Below, one piece after another: positions 7,172 through 16,703 of a DNA stretch of 34,262 nt; position 1 is the stretch's first letter; every line of letters starts with the position of its first letter. This DNA is from Paludibacteraceae bacterium (GTDB lineage: Bacteria > Bacteroidota > Bacteroidia > Bacteroidales > Paludibacteraceae). Under the pieces are notes generated by a model, which saw only the letters and a program-made list of their open reading frames with translations, was not told the DNA's origin and ran no database searches. The stretch spans positions 1-34,262 of the forward strand of contig CAJOCN010000034.1 of NCBI GenBank assembly GCA_905233255.1. The letters are read 5' to 3'. Position numbers and translations under genes: made by a program.

Positions 7172-8455
7172 ATGGCAAAGAGACAGAGTAAAATAGCAGA
7201 TTCGCTTCCTCTCGTAGCGATGGACTTGGGAAGTGACAGTGTTCGCGCGATGGCAGCGCGGCAGATTGCACCGGACCTATTCCAGATACTCGGCGTAGAG
7301 GAGCGTCCCCAGAAATTAGGGAACGTGTGCATCGAGCAAGGTATTATTACGCAATCGAGTAACGCCGGGTATGTCATCGCAGAGGTCTTGAAACTGCTGG
7401 CGAACAGGATAGGCGTGGACGAACTGCCCACAGCCTTTGTGTGCGTGGGCGGGCAATCGATGCAGATAGTGGCGGTGCACTCCAAGCGTGATCAAGCGCG
7501 GCGCAAAGAGATTAGTCAGGAGCTACTGGACGAGATGGAGAACGAGTGCAAGGAGAAGATCGAACTGCGCAACCCCGAGGTAGCTGTATTAGGACTTGTA
7601 CCGAGTTATTTCAAGTTAGACGGCGTGGAGCAAGATGAACTGCCGACAGCCGAGCAGCGTGCTGCGTTAGTAGAGGCACATTACATTGCTTTCTATGGTC
7701 GCAAGGTGATCGATACGCAACTCCAGAAAGCATTCTCCCAAGCAGCGCGCAGCATTGAGCGTACTTTTGTCCGTCCGGAGTGTCTGCTCTCGGCGTTCGC
7801 CACCTGCGACGGCAACCAAGTACTGACCTCCGGCTGTGCGGTACTGGACTTAGGCGCGCAGACAACCAGCCTGACCGTCTATAAAGGCGGACAATACCTG
7901 CTCAACAAGGTTGTACCCAAGGGCGGATACCATATAACCCGCATGCTTGAGCAGCAAGGACTGAGTTTTAATACGGCGGAGGTGCTGAAGAAACAATACG
8001 GTTTTGCTTCGCCCGTATGTATAACGAAGAACGTGCGCCTGCGCGTACCCGCGAGCCCGGAGATCGGCGGCGATGTAATCATCACCTCCCAGGAACTGGC
8101 AGAGGTGATTGAACTGAAACTCAAGGAAATTCTCTCCCCGCTGATGGAGGAACTCAAGAAAGTAGAGCCGCGGATCAGAACGCTTTATATCACCGGCGGC
8201 GGATCGATGATGCAGGGATTGGCGGAATATATCCAGTCGCAGACGGCGTTGAACGTGCAGTACGGCGCGCATAACCTGCTCCTCCACCGAGATACGGACG
8301 ATAAGTATCTCTCGCCCGAATATACATCTCTTGTCGGTACGCTCCTTCTGGGACAGGACTACCGTGATAACCACAAGAGCCAACCGGTACGCAAACCCGG
8401 GTTCTTCGATCGTTTCAGAGATACTACATTAGACATGTTCATCGATCAACAATAG
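7172..8455 (+). CDS. ftsA: Cell division protein FtsA
   Basis: Actin-like ATPase that tethers FtsZ to the membrane; 427 residues from MAKRQSKIADSLPLVAMDLG. An in-frame ATG at 7148 is array sequence only. MDLGSDSVRAMAARQ is the phosphate-1 motif, CAVLDLGAQTTSLTVYKGG phosphate-2, and YITGGGSMMQGL the adenosine motif. The 1C (SHS2) domain lies between phosphate-1 and phosphate-2. The C-terminus KPGFFDRFRDTTLDMFIDQQ fits the amphipathic membrane-targeting helix. It is followed 24 nt later by ftsZ, with no array between them, unlike the other junctions of this operon. Confidence 0.96.
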   Translation: MAKRQSKIADSLPLVAMDLGSDSVRAMAARQIAPDLFQILGVEERPQKLGNVCIEQGIITQSSNAGYVIAEVLKLLANRIGVDELPTAFVCVGGQSMQIVAVHSKRDQARRKEISQELLDEMENECKEKIELRNPEVAVLGLVPSYFKLDGVEQDELPTAEQRAALVEAHYIAFYGRKVIDTQLQKAFSQAARSIERTFVRPECLLSAFATCDGNQVLTSGCAVLDLGAQTTSLTVYKGGQYLLNKVVPKGGYHITRMLEQQGLSFNTAEVLKKQYGFASPVCITKNVRLRVPASPEIGGDVIITSQELAEVIELKLKEILSPLMEELKKVEPRIRTLYITGGGSMMQGLAEYIQSQTALNVQYGAHNLLLHRDTDDKYLSPEYTSLVGTLLLGQDYRDNHKSQPVRKPGFFDRFRDTTLDMFIDQQ

Positions 8456-8479
8456 AAACCATTAATACGAAAATAAATC

Positions 8480-9721
8480 ATGGAAGATCTAATTACATTA
8501 CCCTTGGAGGGCTTATCGGAAGATAGTATTATCAAGGTTATCGGAGTAGGCGGAGGCGGCTGCAACGCAGTCAACTACATGCACCGGCAGGGACTAAAGG
8601 ATGTTTCGTTCCTGGTATGTAACACAGACCGTCAGGTGCTTGTCAAGAGTTCTGTCCCGAGCAAGTTACAGTTAGGTCCGGGACTGGGTGCAGGTGGTGA
8701 CCCCGAGGCTGCCCGTCAATACGCCGAAGAGAGCCGCGACCATATACGCGAGGCGCTCAATGACGGTACCCAAATGTTGTTTATCACTGCCGGAATGGGC
8801 GGTGGTACCGGCACCGGTGCTTCAGCTGTGGTGGCCGAGGTGGCGCAGGAAATGGGAATCCTGACCGTAGGTATTGTTACTATTCCTTTTGCCTTTGAGG
8901 GCAAGAAAAAGATTGAGAAAGCTATGACCGGTGTGGCGCGGCTGGCTAAACACGTAGATGCAATCCTGATCATCAATAATGAGAAACTGAAACAGATATA
9001 TCCGGAGCTCAACCTGCTCAATGCCTTCTCCAAATCAGATGACGTAGTGGCCAATGCTGCGCGCTCGATTGCGGAGATCATCACCGTGCCGGGATATATC
9101 AACACCGACTTTGCCGACGTGCGCAATACGCTCAAGAAGGGTGGTGTAGCAATCATGAACATCGGTCGGGCATCGGGCGACAAACGTATTACGAACGCCA
9201 TCAACGATGCTCTCAACTCACCGCTGGTGAACACTAATGATGTGCACGGCGCAGAACGTATTCTCCTGCAGTTCTATTGCTCTACCGAGCACGCCATCGT
9301 AATGGAGGAGATCGACCAAATCAACGAGTTTGTCCAAGAGGTAGGCGACGATATAGAGGTACAGTGGGGTGCTTCCATCGACGAGTCGCTCGGCGAGGAG
9401 GTTCGCGTGACAGTCATCGCTACCGGCTACAAGGTGGACGGACTGCCCTCCGAGGACGAAGGGGAAGGCAAGAAAACCATCTCTGAGGCCATCGAGGAGA
9501 ACTATCCGCCTCAACACCAGAACCCGATGGAAGACGAGCCGGTGCAGACAATCGATCTGAGCGCAACGCTCTTCCCGGTAGATGAGGCTACCCGTCAGCC
9601 CCGTGAGCACACGGCTTCGGCATCCGCAGACGATGTTGTCATCACCATTGAGGAGGAGCCGAAGGAGGAACCGAAGGAAGAGCCTCGTCACTCGCCATTC
9701 GGCTGGATAAGGAGAAAGTGA
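8480..9721 (+). CDS. ftsZ: Cell division GTPase FtsZ
   Basis: Tubulin homologue that forms the division ring; 413 residues. IKVIGVGGGGCNAVNYM is the first nucleotide-binding loop, GMGGGTGTGASAVVAEVAQ is the tubulin signature, and NTDFADVRNTLK contains the T7-loop catalytic region. After residue about 325 an acidic linker carries a KEEP-KEEP-type repeat. The final peptide SPFGWIRRK is short and basic, and I do not see the DIPxFL-type tail known from Proteobacteria. The TGA stop opens the next array. Co-transcribed with murC-ftsQ-ftsA from the promoter at 4917. Confidence 0.98.
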   Translation: MEDLITLPLEGLSEDSIIKVIGVGGGGCNAVNYMHRQGLKDVSFLVCNTDRQVLVKSSVPSKLQLGPGLGAGGDPEAARQYAEESRDHIREALNDGTQMLFITAGMGGGTGTGASAVVAEVAQEMGILTVGIVTIPFAFEGKKKIEKAMTGVARLAKHVDAILIINNEKLKQIYPELNLLNAFSKSDDVVANAARSIAEIITVPGYINTDFADVRNTLKKGGVAIMNIGRASGDKRITNAINDALNSPLVNTNDVHGAERILLQFYCSTEHAIVMEEIDQINEFVQEVGDDIEVQWGASIDESLGEEVRVTVIATGYKVDGLPSEDEGEGKKTISEAIEENYPPQHQNPMEDEPVQTIDLSATLFPVDEATRQPREHTASASADDVVITIEEEPKEEPKEEPRHSPFGWIRRK

Positions 9722-9746
9722 AAAATGAAAGATGAAAAATGAAAGA
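9719..9746 (+). repeat. Four heptamers (TGAAAAA/TGAAAGA) after ftsZ
   Basis: The array begins on the ftsZ stop TGA (9719-9721) and ends four bases before the ATG at 9750. Confidence 0.95.
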
Positions 9747-9749
9747 TAT

Positions 9750-10703
9750 ATGGAAAAAGAGATGAATTTCTTCGACCTCTGTGTAGCTTGCTGGCATGCA
9801 ATAGGTCGTTTCTGCGTAGCCTGCTGGCGCGTGCTGACCCGTATGTTACGCCTCACCTTCCGCTATTGGTGGATCGTCGTGACGCTGGTGATTTTGGCTC
9901 TCGCCGGAGGATGGTACTATACCCGTTATGAGAACACTACCTATCGCGTTAACGCTGTGGCTATGCTCAATGGCGCTACTATTCAACAGTTTGAAGAGGT
10001 TTATGCGCCGCTCCGTTCCAATCAACTGCTACCTGCCTCGGCAAATAGTCTTGTGCCTTACCTCAAAGAACGTAAAGTGACGCATTTCACGACTTATCAC
10101 GTGATCGATGCACTGCATGACGACTATGCCGATTACGTGGATTTCAAAAACAATGTAAAGGCGACCGATACAACGAATGTGATTATGCAGGATAGGATCT
10201 GTATCCAGTTCCGCATAAAGGTGAAGGATATGCCTGTCTTAGGAGAGGTTGAACGCGGGCTACTGGAGATGCTTAATGCCGATCCTGTGCTCCAAGAGGC
10301 TTATGCCACTTACCTGCCGAACCTCCGCGAGGAAGCGGCGTTCAATCACCGTCAGGCACTCAAACTGGATAGTTTGACCTCCAATTATTATTACTATACC
10401 GCTTCGGCTGCACAGCCGATGAACTATAGCGGTAATGGCGTCAATTTCTACGGAGACCGGCGAATCCGTTTGTTCCTCGATGAGATTTACAAACAGCGCG
10501 AACGCATGCAGTTAGTGGATCACCGTCTGTTGCTGGCAACTGCGCCGGTGAGCCTGGAGACTCATTTCGCAGTGGATCCCAGACCGGTGTTGGGAAGAGT
10601 GAAAGGAATGGCGATCTTCTTCCTTCTCAGCTGGTGCTTCGGATGCCTGCTCGCTGAAATCATCGACCGCCGCAAAGCCATCCGGGATTGGCTGAAAGCG
10701 TGA
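9750..10703 (+). CDS. Wzz/chain-length-determinant-like membrane protein
   Basis: This protein has about 317 residues. The start is uncertain (in-frame ATGs at 9732, 9750 and 9762); 9750 is chosen because 9732 lies inside the array. There is one transmembrane helix near the N-terminus (WWIVVTLVILALAGGWYYT) and one at the C-terminus (MAIFFLLSWCFGCLLAEII), with a large extracytoplasmic region between them. This is the Wzz topology used for polysaccharide chain-length control or as an anchor for Bacteroidetes exopolysaccharide systems. Just before the first helix a tandem motif CVACWHAIGR/CVACWRVLTR forms a cysteine- and tryptophan-rich amphipathic stretch. Last gene of the division operon, followed by the terminator at 10723. 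A link to division or envelope polysaccharide is only inferred. Confidence 0.6.
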   Translation: MEKEMNFFDLCVACWHAIGRFCVACWRVLTRMLRLTFRYWWIVVTLVILALAGGWYYTRYENTTYRVNAVAMLNGATIQQFEEVYAPLRSNQLLPASANSLVPYLKERKVTHFTTYHVIDALHDDYADYVDFKNNVKATDTTNVIMQDRICIQFRIKVKDMPVLGEVERGLLEMLNADPVLQEAYATYLPNLREEAAFNHRQALKLDSLTSNYYYYTASAAQPMNYSGNGVNFYGDRRIRLFLDEIYKQRERMQLVDHRLLLATAPVSLETHFAVDPRPVLGRVKGMAIFFLLSWCFGCLLAEIIDRRKAIRDWLKA

Positions 10704-10722
10704 TAAGGAGAGCGAAAAAAGA

Positions 10723-10755
10723 AAAACGCGTGGGGGCTAAGCCTTCACGCGTTTT
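10723..10755. terminator. Bidirectional hairpin terminator
   Basis: AAAACGCGTG (10723-10732) pairs perfectly with CACGCGTTTT (10746-10755) around a 13-nt loop, giving a U-tract on both strands. It serves the plus-strand division operon and the minus-strand dedA operon, and overlaps the last codons of dedA. Confidence 0.85.
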
Positions 10756-11426
10756 ACGATCCATTTGACGAGGTAGTATAGAACAACCGCCCCGAGTAGG
10801 ATGAGTATGGCCACGGATAGTTCGTGGCTGTATTCGTTGATGAGGTCTGCTTGCCCATGGGCTACATAACCCAGAATGGCCAGGACGGTGTTCCAAAGCC
10901 CTGCACCAAGGAAGGTGTAGAACAGGAACCAGCCGAAATGCATCTTGCTTAGTCCCGCCGGAATGGAGATCAACTGGCGGATGCCGGGTATGAAACGACC
11001 TACAAAGGTACTGACCTTACCGTGGTCATTGAAGTACGCCTCGGCTTTCTCCACTTTCTCACGGCTCAGAAGACACAGATGCCCGAACTTACTATCCGCA
11101 AAAGCATAGATAATAGCCCGCCCGAGCCACATAGACAACAGGTAGTTGATGATGGCTCCGAGCATCGCACCTATCGTACCGAAGAGCACGATTAGTGCTA
11201 CGTTGATGAAATAACTGTCTGTCGCATAGACTGCACTACTCGGATCTGCCGCTACGTATGCCGCAGGAGGGATAACCACCTCGCTGGGGAAAGGAATGAA
11301 CGAACTCTCTACCGTCATCAACGCCGTGATAGACGCGTAGTTCATGTTAGCGGAGTACCAATCCGTTACGACCGACACCCAGTTGGTGCCGGTCGCTAAC
11401 AGAATAATCAGAAGTGCCCGTTTCAT
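10737..11426 (-). CDS. DedA/VTT-family inner-membrane protein
   Basis: This is 229 residues. MTVESSFIPFPSEVVIPPAAY is the conserved DedA N-terminal reentrant region, and GRFIPGIRQLISIPAGLSKM is the signature G-R-F-x-P-G-x-R motif. Membrane segments follow, ending in a basic tail. DedA proteins act in membrane homeostasis, and some flip undecaprenyl phosphate or phospholipids; the substrate here is unknown. Its start overlaps the stop of the upstream antiporter by one base (TGATG), so translation is likely coupled. Confidence 0.9.
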   Translation of the reverse strand: MKRALLIILLATGTNWVSVVTDWYSANMNYASITALMTVESSFIPFPSEVVIPPAAYVAADPSSAVYATDSYFINVALIVLFGTIGAMLGAIINYLLSMWLGRAIIYAFADSKFGHLCLLSREKVEKAEAYFNDHGKVSTFVGRFIPGIRQLISIPAGLSKMHFGWFLFYTFLGAGLWNTVLAILGYVAHGQADLINEYSHELSVAILILLGAVVLYYLVKWIVKRVKA

Positions 11427-12772
11427 CAGATAAAGATCAGTTGGACGATGATATAAACAGGCAGCAGGATAATCAAGCTGAACTTAATCATGTAGCCGAA
11501 GAACGACGGCATCTTGATTCCGCTTTCCTCTGCGATGGCTTTCACCATGAAGTTAGGTCCGTTGCCGATATAGGTCAGTGAGCCGAACATCACAGCCGCG
11601 ATGGAGATAGCTTTGAGCAGTATCTCCGGAACACCGGCTACGAAAGGTGTGCCGTTGAACATACCTGTTACGACACCGGCTTCAGCGGCAGCAAGCGACT
11701 CCGGCAGACCGGAAGCTACGCCGTGGAAGGCAACGGCAGTAGGCGTGTTATCGAGGAACGCGGAGAGCGCACCGGTCGAGTAATAGAACTGCCATGCGTG
11801 GGTGAAACCGAGGTCGGCTGCATGCGCCTTCAGATAGGCGAGGGCAGGGGTCATCGTCGTGAAGATACCGAGGAACAGAACGGCTACCTCTACTATCGGA
11901 GTCCAGCTGAACTTGTTGTCGCCGAAACGCACCTCTTTCTTGGTGGTGTAGAGCGAGAGACCTGTGAGCGAGAGAAGAACGATCTCACGCAGGTATTTGA
12001 GCCACAGCGGAGCGTCCGCTTCACCCATTTGCTTGATGGTTCCTTCGTTCACAAAAGCCACAGCCAGCACTACGCCTAACAGATAAACGAAGTTGATGGT
12101 TCCTTTCATCACCATCGGAGTAGCCTCACGCGAGTCCGCGGAGAGGGCTGTCCAGTGCTCTTTCTTGTAATAATAGGTATCCATTGCGAAATAGATGCCG
12201 AGCAGCAGAATTCCCGTAACAGCCCATTCCGGAGCGAGGTGCATGAACCATGAGAAGTGCGCGCCGCGGAGGAAGAGCATGAACAAGGGTGGATCTCCCA
12301 GCGGTGTCAGCAGACCGCCGCAGTTGGCTACCAGCGCAATGAAGAAAAGGATGGTGTGAACCTTGTGCTCACGCTGTTTGTTGGTCTCGATGAGGGGACG
12401 GATGAGCAGCATGGCGGCGCCCGTCGTACCCATGATAGAGGCTAAGATCCAGCCCAAGCCCAAGAAACCGGTGTTGACCCAAGGCTTGGCTTTCAGGTCA
12501 CCCGAGAAATGGATACCGCCGGTGATGACAAACAACGCCAGCAGCAGGATGATGAACGGCACGTAGTCGAAGAAGAGCTGGTGCTCCAACTCGTGCATCA
12601 TTCCGCCCGTAATCAGGCATACCGCAACAGGCACGCCGAGGAAGAGGGAAACAATGAGCTTGTTGGTGTTCTTCTCCCACCAGTGCTCTGCTACCAGCGG
12701 ACCGATAGCAATCATCAGAAGCATGAGTCCGAACGGAATCAGCGACCATGCCGAATGTACAAATTGTTCCAT
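11426..12772 (-). CDS. Sodium:proton antiporter, NhaD / citrate-transporter-like superfamily
   Basis: A polytopic membrane protein of 448 residues with about 11-12 hydrophobic helices. The two halves carry matching motifs GGLLTPLGDPPLFMLF (near 153-168) and SAFLDNTPTAVAFHG with TYIGNGPNFMVKAI in the second half, as in the NhaD/ArsB ion-transporter fold. This Bacteroidetes type is usually annotated as sodium:proton antiporter or putative citrate transporter; the sequence alone does not decide the substrate. It lies 28 nt downstream of lepA and overlaps dedA by one base. Confidence 0.8.
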   Translation of the reverse strand: MEQFVHSAWSLIPFGLMLLMIAIGPLVAEHWWEKNTNKLIVSLFLGVPVAVCLITGGMMHELEHQLFFDYVPFIILLLALFVITGGIHFSGDLKAKPWVNTGFLGLGWILASIMGTTGAAMLLIRPLIETNKQREHKVHTILFFIALVANCGGLLTPLGDPPLFMLFLRGAHFSWFMHLAPEWAVTGILLLGIYFAMDTYYYKKEHWTALSADSREATPMVMKGTINFVYLLGVVLAVAFVNEGTIKQMGEADAPLWLKYLREIVLLSLTGLSLYTTKKEVRFGDNKFSWTPIVEVAVLFLGIFTTMTPALAYLKAHAADLGFTHAWQFYYSTGALSAFLDNTPTAVAFHGVASGLPESLAAAEAGVVTGMFNGTPFVAGVPEILLKAISIAAVMFGSLTYIGNGPNFMVKAIAEESGIKMPSFFGYMIKFSLIILLPVYIIVQLIFI

Positions 12773-12800
12773 AGTACTTTATTTAATGAATAAAATGTTG

Positions 12801-14675
12801 TTAATCCAGTTTGAGGACAGCGAGGAAGGCTTTCTGTGGTACTTCGACGTTGCCGATCTGCTTCATTCGTTTCTTACCGCGTTTCTGCTTCTCCAACAAC
12901 TTGCGCTTACGGCTCACGTCGCCGCCGTAACACTTGGCAAGCACATCCTTGCGCACCTGCTTCACCGTCTCGCGGGCGATGATCTTCGCGCCTATCGCCG
13001 CTTGTATCGCAATGTCGAACTGCTGTCTGGGCAGCAACTCTTTGAGTTTCTCGCACATACGCCTTCCGAAATCCACAGCGTTGTCGCGGTGGGTCAACGT
13101 ACTCAGCGCATCCACCTGCTCGCCGTTCAGCAATATATCCAACTTCACGAGGTTGGACGGCCTGAAACCGTTCATGTGCCAATCGAAAGAGGCGTAGCCT
13201 TTTGAGATAGATTTGAGTTTGTCGTAGAAATCAATGACGATCTCGCCTAACGGCATGTCGAACAGCAACTCCATTCGGTTGCCGGAGATGTATTCCTGTT
13301 TGACGAGTTCGCCGCGTTTACCGAGGCAAAGCGTCATGATCGGACCGATGTAATCCGCTGTGGTGATGACCGATGCACGGATATACGGTTCCTCGATGCG
13401 GTCTATCTCCGTCAGGTCGGGCATTCCGGCAGGGTTATGCACCTCCACCATGCCGCCGTCCTTGGTATAAACATTGTAACTTACGTTCGGCACGGTGGTA
13501 ATCACGTCCATGTCGAACTCGCGGTCCAGACGCTCCTGAATAATCTCCATGTGCAGCAGACCCAGGAAACCGCAGCGGAAACCGAAGCCCAAAGCCATCG
13601 AACTCTCCGGCTGGAAAGTCAGACTTGCGTCGTTCAGCTGTAACTTCTCCAGCGACGCCCGCAAGTCCTCATAATCCTCACTCTCAATGGGATAGACGCC
13701 GGCGAACACCATCGGCTTGGCTTCCTCGAAGCCGTCAATCGCCTTGTCGCACGGACGGTCCACATGCGTAATCGTGTCGCCCACTTTGACCTCGGTCGAA
13801 GTCTTGATACCGGAGATGATATACCCTACATTGCCTGCGCTGATTTCCTTGCGCGGAGACATATCGAGTTTGAGAATACCTATCTCGTCCGCGTCGTACT
13901 CCTTGCCGGTGTTGACGAACCGCACTTTCTCGCCCGTCTTCATTGTGCCGTTCACCACTTTGAAATAAGCGATGATGCCGCGGAAAGAATTGAATACACT
14001 ATCGAAAACCAAACATTGCAGCGGCGCTTTTGGGTCGCCTTTCGGAGCAGGGATACGCTCTACGATGGCGTCCAGAATCTCCGGCACACCTTCGCCTGTC
14101 TTGGCGGAGCAGCGCAAAATCTCCTCGCGCTTGCAGCCCAACAGATCTACAATCTCATCCTCCACACGCTCCGGCATGGCGTTGTCCATGTCGCATTTGT
14201 TGAGCACCGGAATAATCTCCAAATCATGCTCGATCGCCATATACAGATTGCTGATCGTCTGTGCCTGCACGCCCTGCGTAGCATCCACCACGAGCACCGC
14301 GCCCTCACACGCCGCAATACTACGGCTCACCTCATAACTGAAGTCCACATGCCCCGGAGTGTCAATCAGATTTAATGTATAGACCGCTTCGCTCAAAGTA
14401 GAAAGACCACTATCGTTCAAAGTAGAAAGCGTCTTTGAGTCCGCTTCAGCGGACGGTCTTTCGACTTTCGACTTTCTACTATACTTATAGCTCATCTGAA
14501 TAGCGTGCGATTTGATGGTGATGCCGCGCTCTTTCTCCAAGTCCATGTCGTCCAGCACCTGGTTCTCCATCTGCCGCACATCTACCGTCTGGGTGATCTC
14601 CAGCATTCGGTCCGCCAGCGTACTCTTGCCGTGGTCGATATGCGCTATGATACAAAAATTTCGTATTTTATCCAT
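12801..14675 (-). CDS. lepA: Elongation factor 4 (LepA/EF4)
   Basis: Translational GTPase that acts on the ribosome. The ATG at 14675 starts the canonical [20 protein letters not shown], and upstream codons are promoter [12 protein letters not shown] is G1, DTPGHVDF G3 and NKCDMD G4. The LepA-specific C-terminus is intact ([10 protein letters not shown]). Length is 624 residues against about 595-600 normally. The excess is residues about 64-98, a low-complexity insert (for example [15 protein letters not shown]) in the hairpin between IQMSY and [11 protein letters not shown], immediately before the G3 motif. It is built from AAAGTCG/CTACTTT heptamers plus the palindrome TCCGCTTCAGCGGA. First gene of a lepA-antiporter-dedA operon. 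Confidence 0.97.
   Translation of the reverse strand: MDKIRNFCIIAHIDHGKSTLADRMLEITQTVDVRQMENQVLDDMDLEKERGITIKSHAIQMSYKYSRKSKVERPSAEADSKTLSTLNDSGLSTLSEAVYTLNLIDTPGHVDFSYEVSRSIAACEGAVLVVDATQGVQAQTISNLYMAIEHDLEIIPVLNKCDMDNAMPERVEDEIVDLLGCKREEILRCSAKTGEGVPEILDAIVERIPAPKGDPKAPLQCLVFDSVFNSFRGIIAYFKVVNGTMKTGEKVRFVNTGKEYDADEIGILKLDMSPRKEISAGNVGYIISGIKTSTEVKVGDTITHVDRPCDKAIDGFEEAKPMVFAGVYPIESEDYEDLRASLEKLQLNDASLTFQPESSMALGFGFRCGFLGLLHMEIIQERLDREFDMDVITTVPNVSYNVYTKDGGMVEVHNPAGMPDLTEIDRIEEPYIRASVITTADYIGPIMTLCLGKRGELVKQEYISGNRMELLFDMPLGEIVIDFYDKLKSISKGYASFDWHMNGFRPSNLVKLDILLNGEQVDALSTLTHRDNAVDFGRRMCEKLKELLPRQQFDIAIQAAIGAKIIARETVKQVRKDVLAKCYGGDVSRKRKLLEKQKRGKKRMKQIGNVEVPQKAFLAVLKLD
14380..14484 (-). repeat. 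In-gene composite array in lepA
   Basis: Minus-strand units TAGAAAG/TCGAAAG and their reverse complement CTTTCTACTTTG surround a palindrome TCCGCTTCAGCGGA (14450-14463). The tract, about 105 bp, is in frame and encodes residues about 64-98 of LepA. In the first half the array uses TCG where related linkers have the stop triplet TAG. Confidence 0.85.
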
Positions 14676-14684
14676 AATCGGCTG

Positions 14685-14715
14685 CAAAGTTACAAATTTT
14701 TTTGCACATATCAAA
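14685..14715 (-). promoter_or_regulatory. Promoter of the lepA operon
   Basis: On the minus strand, TTTG (14715-14712), a 19-nt spacer and TAACTTTG (14692-14685); the start codon is at 14675. It overlaps the divergent korA promoter. Confidence 0.75.
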
Positions 14716-14732
14716 AAAAAATAGTAATTTTG
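14701..14732 (+). promoter_or_regulatory. Promoter of korAB
   Basis: TTTG at 14701-14704, 20 nt, then TAATTTTG at 14725-14732; the GTG start is at 14760. Confidence 0.75.
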
Positions 14733-14759
14733 CACAAAATTTATCAATAAATACCAAAA

Positions 14760-16661
14760 GTGAAAAACATTACAGTTCGATTTTGCGGAGACTCGGGCGA
14801 CGGAATGCAGCTGACGGGTAACATGTTTGCCCAGTTGGCTGCCGAAATGGGTAACGAGATCTCCACGCTGCCGGACTTTCCGGCTGAGATTCGTGCGCCG
14901 CAAGGTACTTTAGGCGGCGTGAGTGCTTTCCAAGTAGCGTTAGGACATGAGGTCTATACATCGGGTGACAAAGCGGATGTAGTGGTGGCGATGAACGCTG
15001 CTGCGCTGAAGGTCTGTACCTTAGGTTCGCATTTCAACCACCCGCAGGCGCATTTCGATGATGATTATGCCCTCTATCATCGTCATGCGATAGTGATTGT
15101 TGATACCGATTCGCTGACCGATAAGGACCTCGAAAAAGCGCTGTTCAAGACTGCCAACCCGTTTGAGGAATTAGGTGTTCCCGAGACGGTGCAGATTGTT
15201 CCGGTAGCCCTTACTACACTGACCAAAGAGGCGTTGAAGGAAAGCGGAATGGACAATAAGTCCGTGCTCAAATGCCGTAACATGTTCGCCCTCGGTCTGA
15301 TCTACTGGCTGTTCGACGAACCGATGGAAAAAGCCATCCACCTTCTCGAAGAGAAGTTCAAGAAGAAACCTGCGCTTGTAGCTCCGAACACCAAAGTGAT
15401 GGTGGATGGGTATAATTATGGGCAGAACCTCGCGCTCAACATCAATCAGATACATCTTACAGCGGAGCGGTCTAACAGCATTAGCGGTCTTACAGGCAAA
15501 GCCGGTCCTACAGCGGAGCGGTCCTCCTACACCTCCATCGCCGGTAACAAAGCCACGGCGTGGGGACTGATTGCAGCGGCGGAGAAAGCCGGTAAGCGGT
15601 TGTTCTTGGGTTCGTATCCTATTACGCCGGCAACGGATATTCTGCATGAACTGGCAGCGCGCAAGGACATGAACGTCATGGCGATTCAGGCGGAGGACGA
15701 GATAGCGGGTGTGTGCACAGCTATCGGTGCGGCTTTCGCAGGCGACTTGGCTTGTACCAGCACTTCCGGTCCCGGTCTGAGCCTCAAGTCCGAAGCAATA
15801 GGCCTTGCCGTCATGGCAGAGTTGCCATTAGTGGTGATCGATGTACAGCGTGGCGGTCCTTCGACCGGACTTCCCACTAAGACCGAACAAACCGACTTGC
15901 TGCAAGCCTTGTATGGCAGAAACGGCGAGTGTCCGGCAGTAGTGATTGCGGCTTCTTCCTCTGCGAACTGCTTTGACTACGCGTACGAGGCATGCAAGAT
16001 TGCGTTGGAGAACATGACGCCTGTTATTCTGATGACCGATACCTATCTGGCTAACGGAACGGCGCTATGGCGGATTCCCAAACTGGCTGAGCTGCCGGAG
16101 ATTCATCCGCAGACCGTGCCCGAGGAACTGAAAGGACATTATAATCCCGCGATGCGTGACGCGCGCGGTGTGCGCTACTGGGCGTACCCGGGCATGGAAG
16201 GCTACGAGCACCGCAACATCGGTCTGGAACGCGACGCCGAGAAGGGTACGATCTCTACCAACCCCGAGAACCACGAACAGATGGTACTGGCTCGCAAACA
16301 CAAGATTGAACAGATCGCCAACTCCATTCCAAATCTTCAAATTATCAAATCTTCGAATCTTCAAATCCCTGCGAGCGGAACGCTCCTCGTAGGCTGGGGT
16401 AGTACCGAAGGTCACCTGCACGCCGCGGCGAATGAGTTAGGCTGCGACCTCGCGCACTTCAATTATATCTTCCCGCTGCCGAAGAACACGCATGAGGTGC
16501 TGAGCCGATACAAACGAATCATCGTTTGCGAACTGAACACAGGTCAGTTTGCGGCGTACCTCCGTGCGCAGTTCCCGGACCTCAAGATTGAACAATACAA
16601 CGAGATTCAGGGACAGCCCTTTGCGGTAGAAAGGATAGTTAACTTTGTTAAAAACAACTAG
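14760..16661 (+). CDS. korA: 2-oxoglutarate (2-oxoacid):ferredoxin oxidoreductase, alpha subunit (gamma-alpha fusion)
   Basis: With KorB this converts 2-oxoglutarate and CoA to succinyl-CoA with ferredoxin as electron acceptor, or the reverse. The start is a GTG. Residues 1-190 are the gamma domain ([20 protein letters not shown]). The alpha (pyrimidine-binding) domain begins near [14 protein letters not shown] and includes [20 protein letters not shown]. There are two repeat inserts: residues about 233-257 in the inter-domain linker, from four palindromic units, and about 525-537 ([12 protein letters not shown]), from octamers, before [11 protein letters not shown]. Total length is 633 residues, slightly above the usual size. 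Substrate assignment to 2-oxoglutarate rests on gene pairing and family similarity. The TAG stop opens the array to korB. Confidence 0.92.
   Translation: MKNITVRFCGDSGDGMQLTGNMFAQLAAEMGNEISTLPDFPAEIRAPQGTLGGVSAFQVALGHEVYTSGDKADVVVAMNAAALKVCTLGSHFNHPQAHFDDDYALYHRHAIVIVDTDSLTDKDLEKALFKTANPFEELGVPETVQIVPVALTTLTKEALKESGMDNKSVLKCRNMFALGLIYWLFDEPMEKAIHLLEEKFKKKPALVAPNTKVMVDGYNYGQNLALNINQIHLTAERSNSISGLTGKAGPTAERSSYTSIAGNKATAWGLIAAAEKAGKRLFLGSYPITPATDILHELAARKDMNVMAIQAEDEIAGVCTAIGAAFAGDLACTSTSGPGLSLKSEAIGLAVMAELPLVVIDVQRGGPSTGLPTKTEQTDLLQALYGRNGECPAVVIAASSSANCFDYAYEACKIALENMTPVILMTDTYLANGTALWRIPKLAELPEIHPQTVPEELKGHYNPAMRDARGVRYWAYPGMEGYEHRNIGLERDAEKGTISTNPENHEQMVLARKHKIEQIANSIPNLQIIKSSNLQIPASGTLLVGWGSTEGHLHAAANELGCDLAHFNYIFPLPKNTHEVLSRYKRIIVCELNTGQFAAYLRAQFPDLKIEQYNEIQGQPFAVERIVNFVKNN
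15457..15530 (+). repeat. Four palindromic units (TACAGC..AGCGGTC) in korA
   Basis: Four copies of a 16-18 bp unit: TTACAGCGGAGCGGTC, TAACAGCATTAGCGGTC, TTACAGGCAAAGCCGGTC and CTACAGCGGAGCGGTC. Each is partly self-complementary (AGGC/GCCG-type arms). The tract encodes [22 protein letters not shown] in the linker between the gamma and alpha domains. Confidence 0.85.
16331..16386 (+). repeat. Five octamers plus palindrome in korA
   Basis: AAATCTTC, AAATTATC, AAATCTTC, GAATCTTC and AAATCCCT (16331-16370) are followed by GAGCGGAACGCTC (16373-16385), a perfect 5-bp stem. This is the reverse complement of the octamer that forms the linker at 1951-2022; in this orientation it has no stop triplet in any frame. 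Confidence 0.85.
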
Positions 16662-16697
16662 ATAAACTAGTAGAACTAGTTGGACTAGAAGAACTAT
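16659..16697 (+). repeat. ACTAG-type octamer array between korA and korB
   Basis: Repeated ACTAG cores spaced 8-9 bp begin on the korA stop TAG (16659-16661). The korB ATG follows at 16704. This unit is seen nowhere else in the window. Confidence 0.85.
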
Positions 16698-16703
16698 AAT
16701 ATT

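Noticed and set aside
14676..14903. N-terminal extension of LepA by 76 codons
   Set aside because: It would run through the divergent promoters and into korA; the canonical start [17 protein letters not shown] is at 14675.
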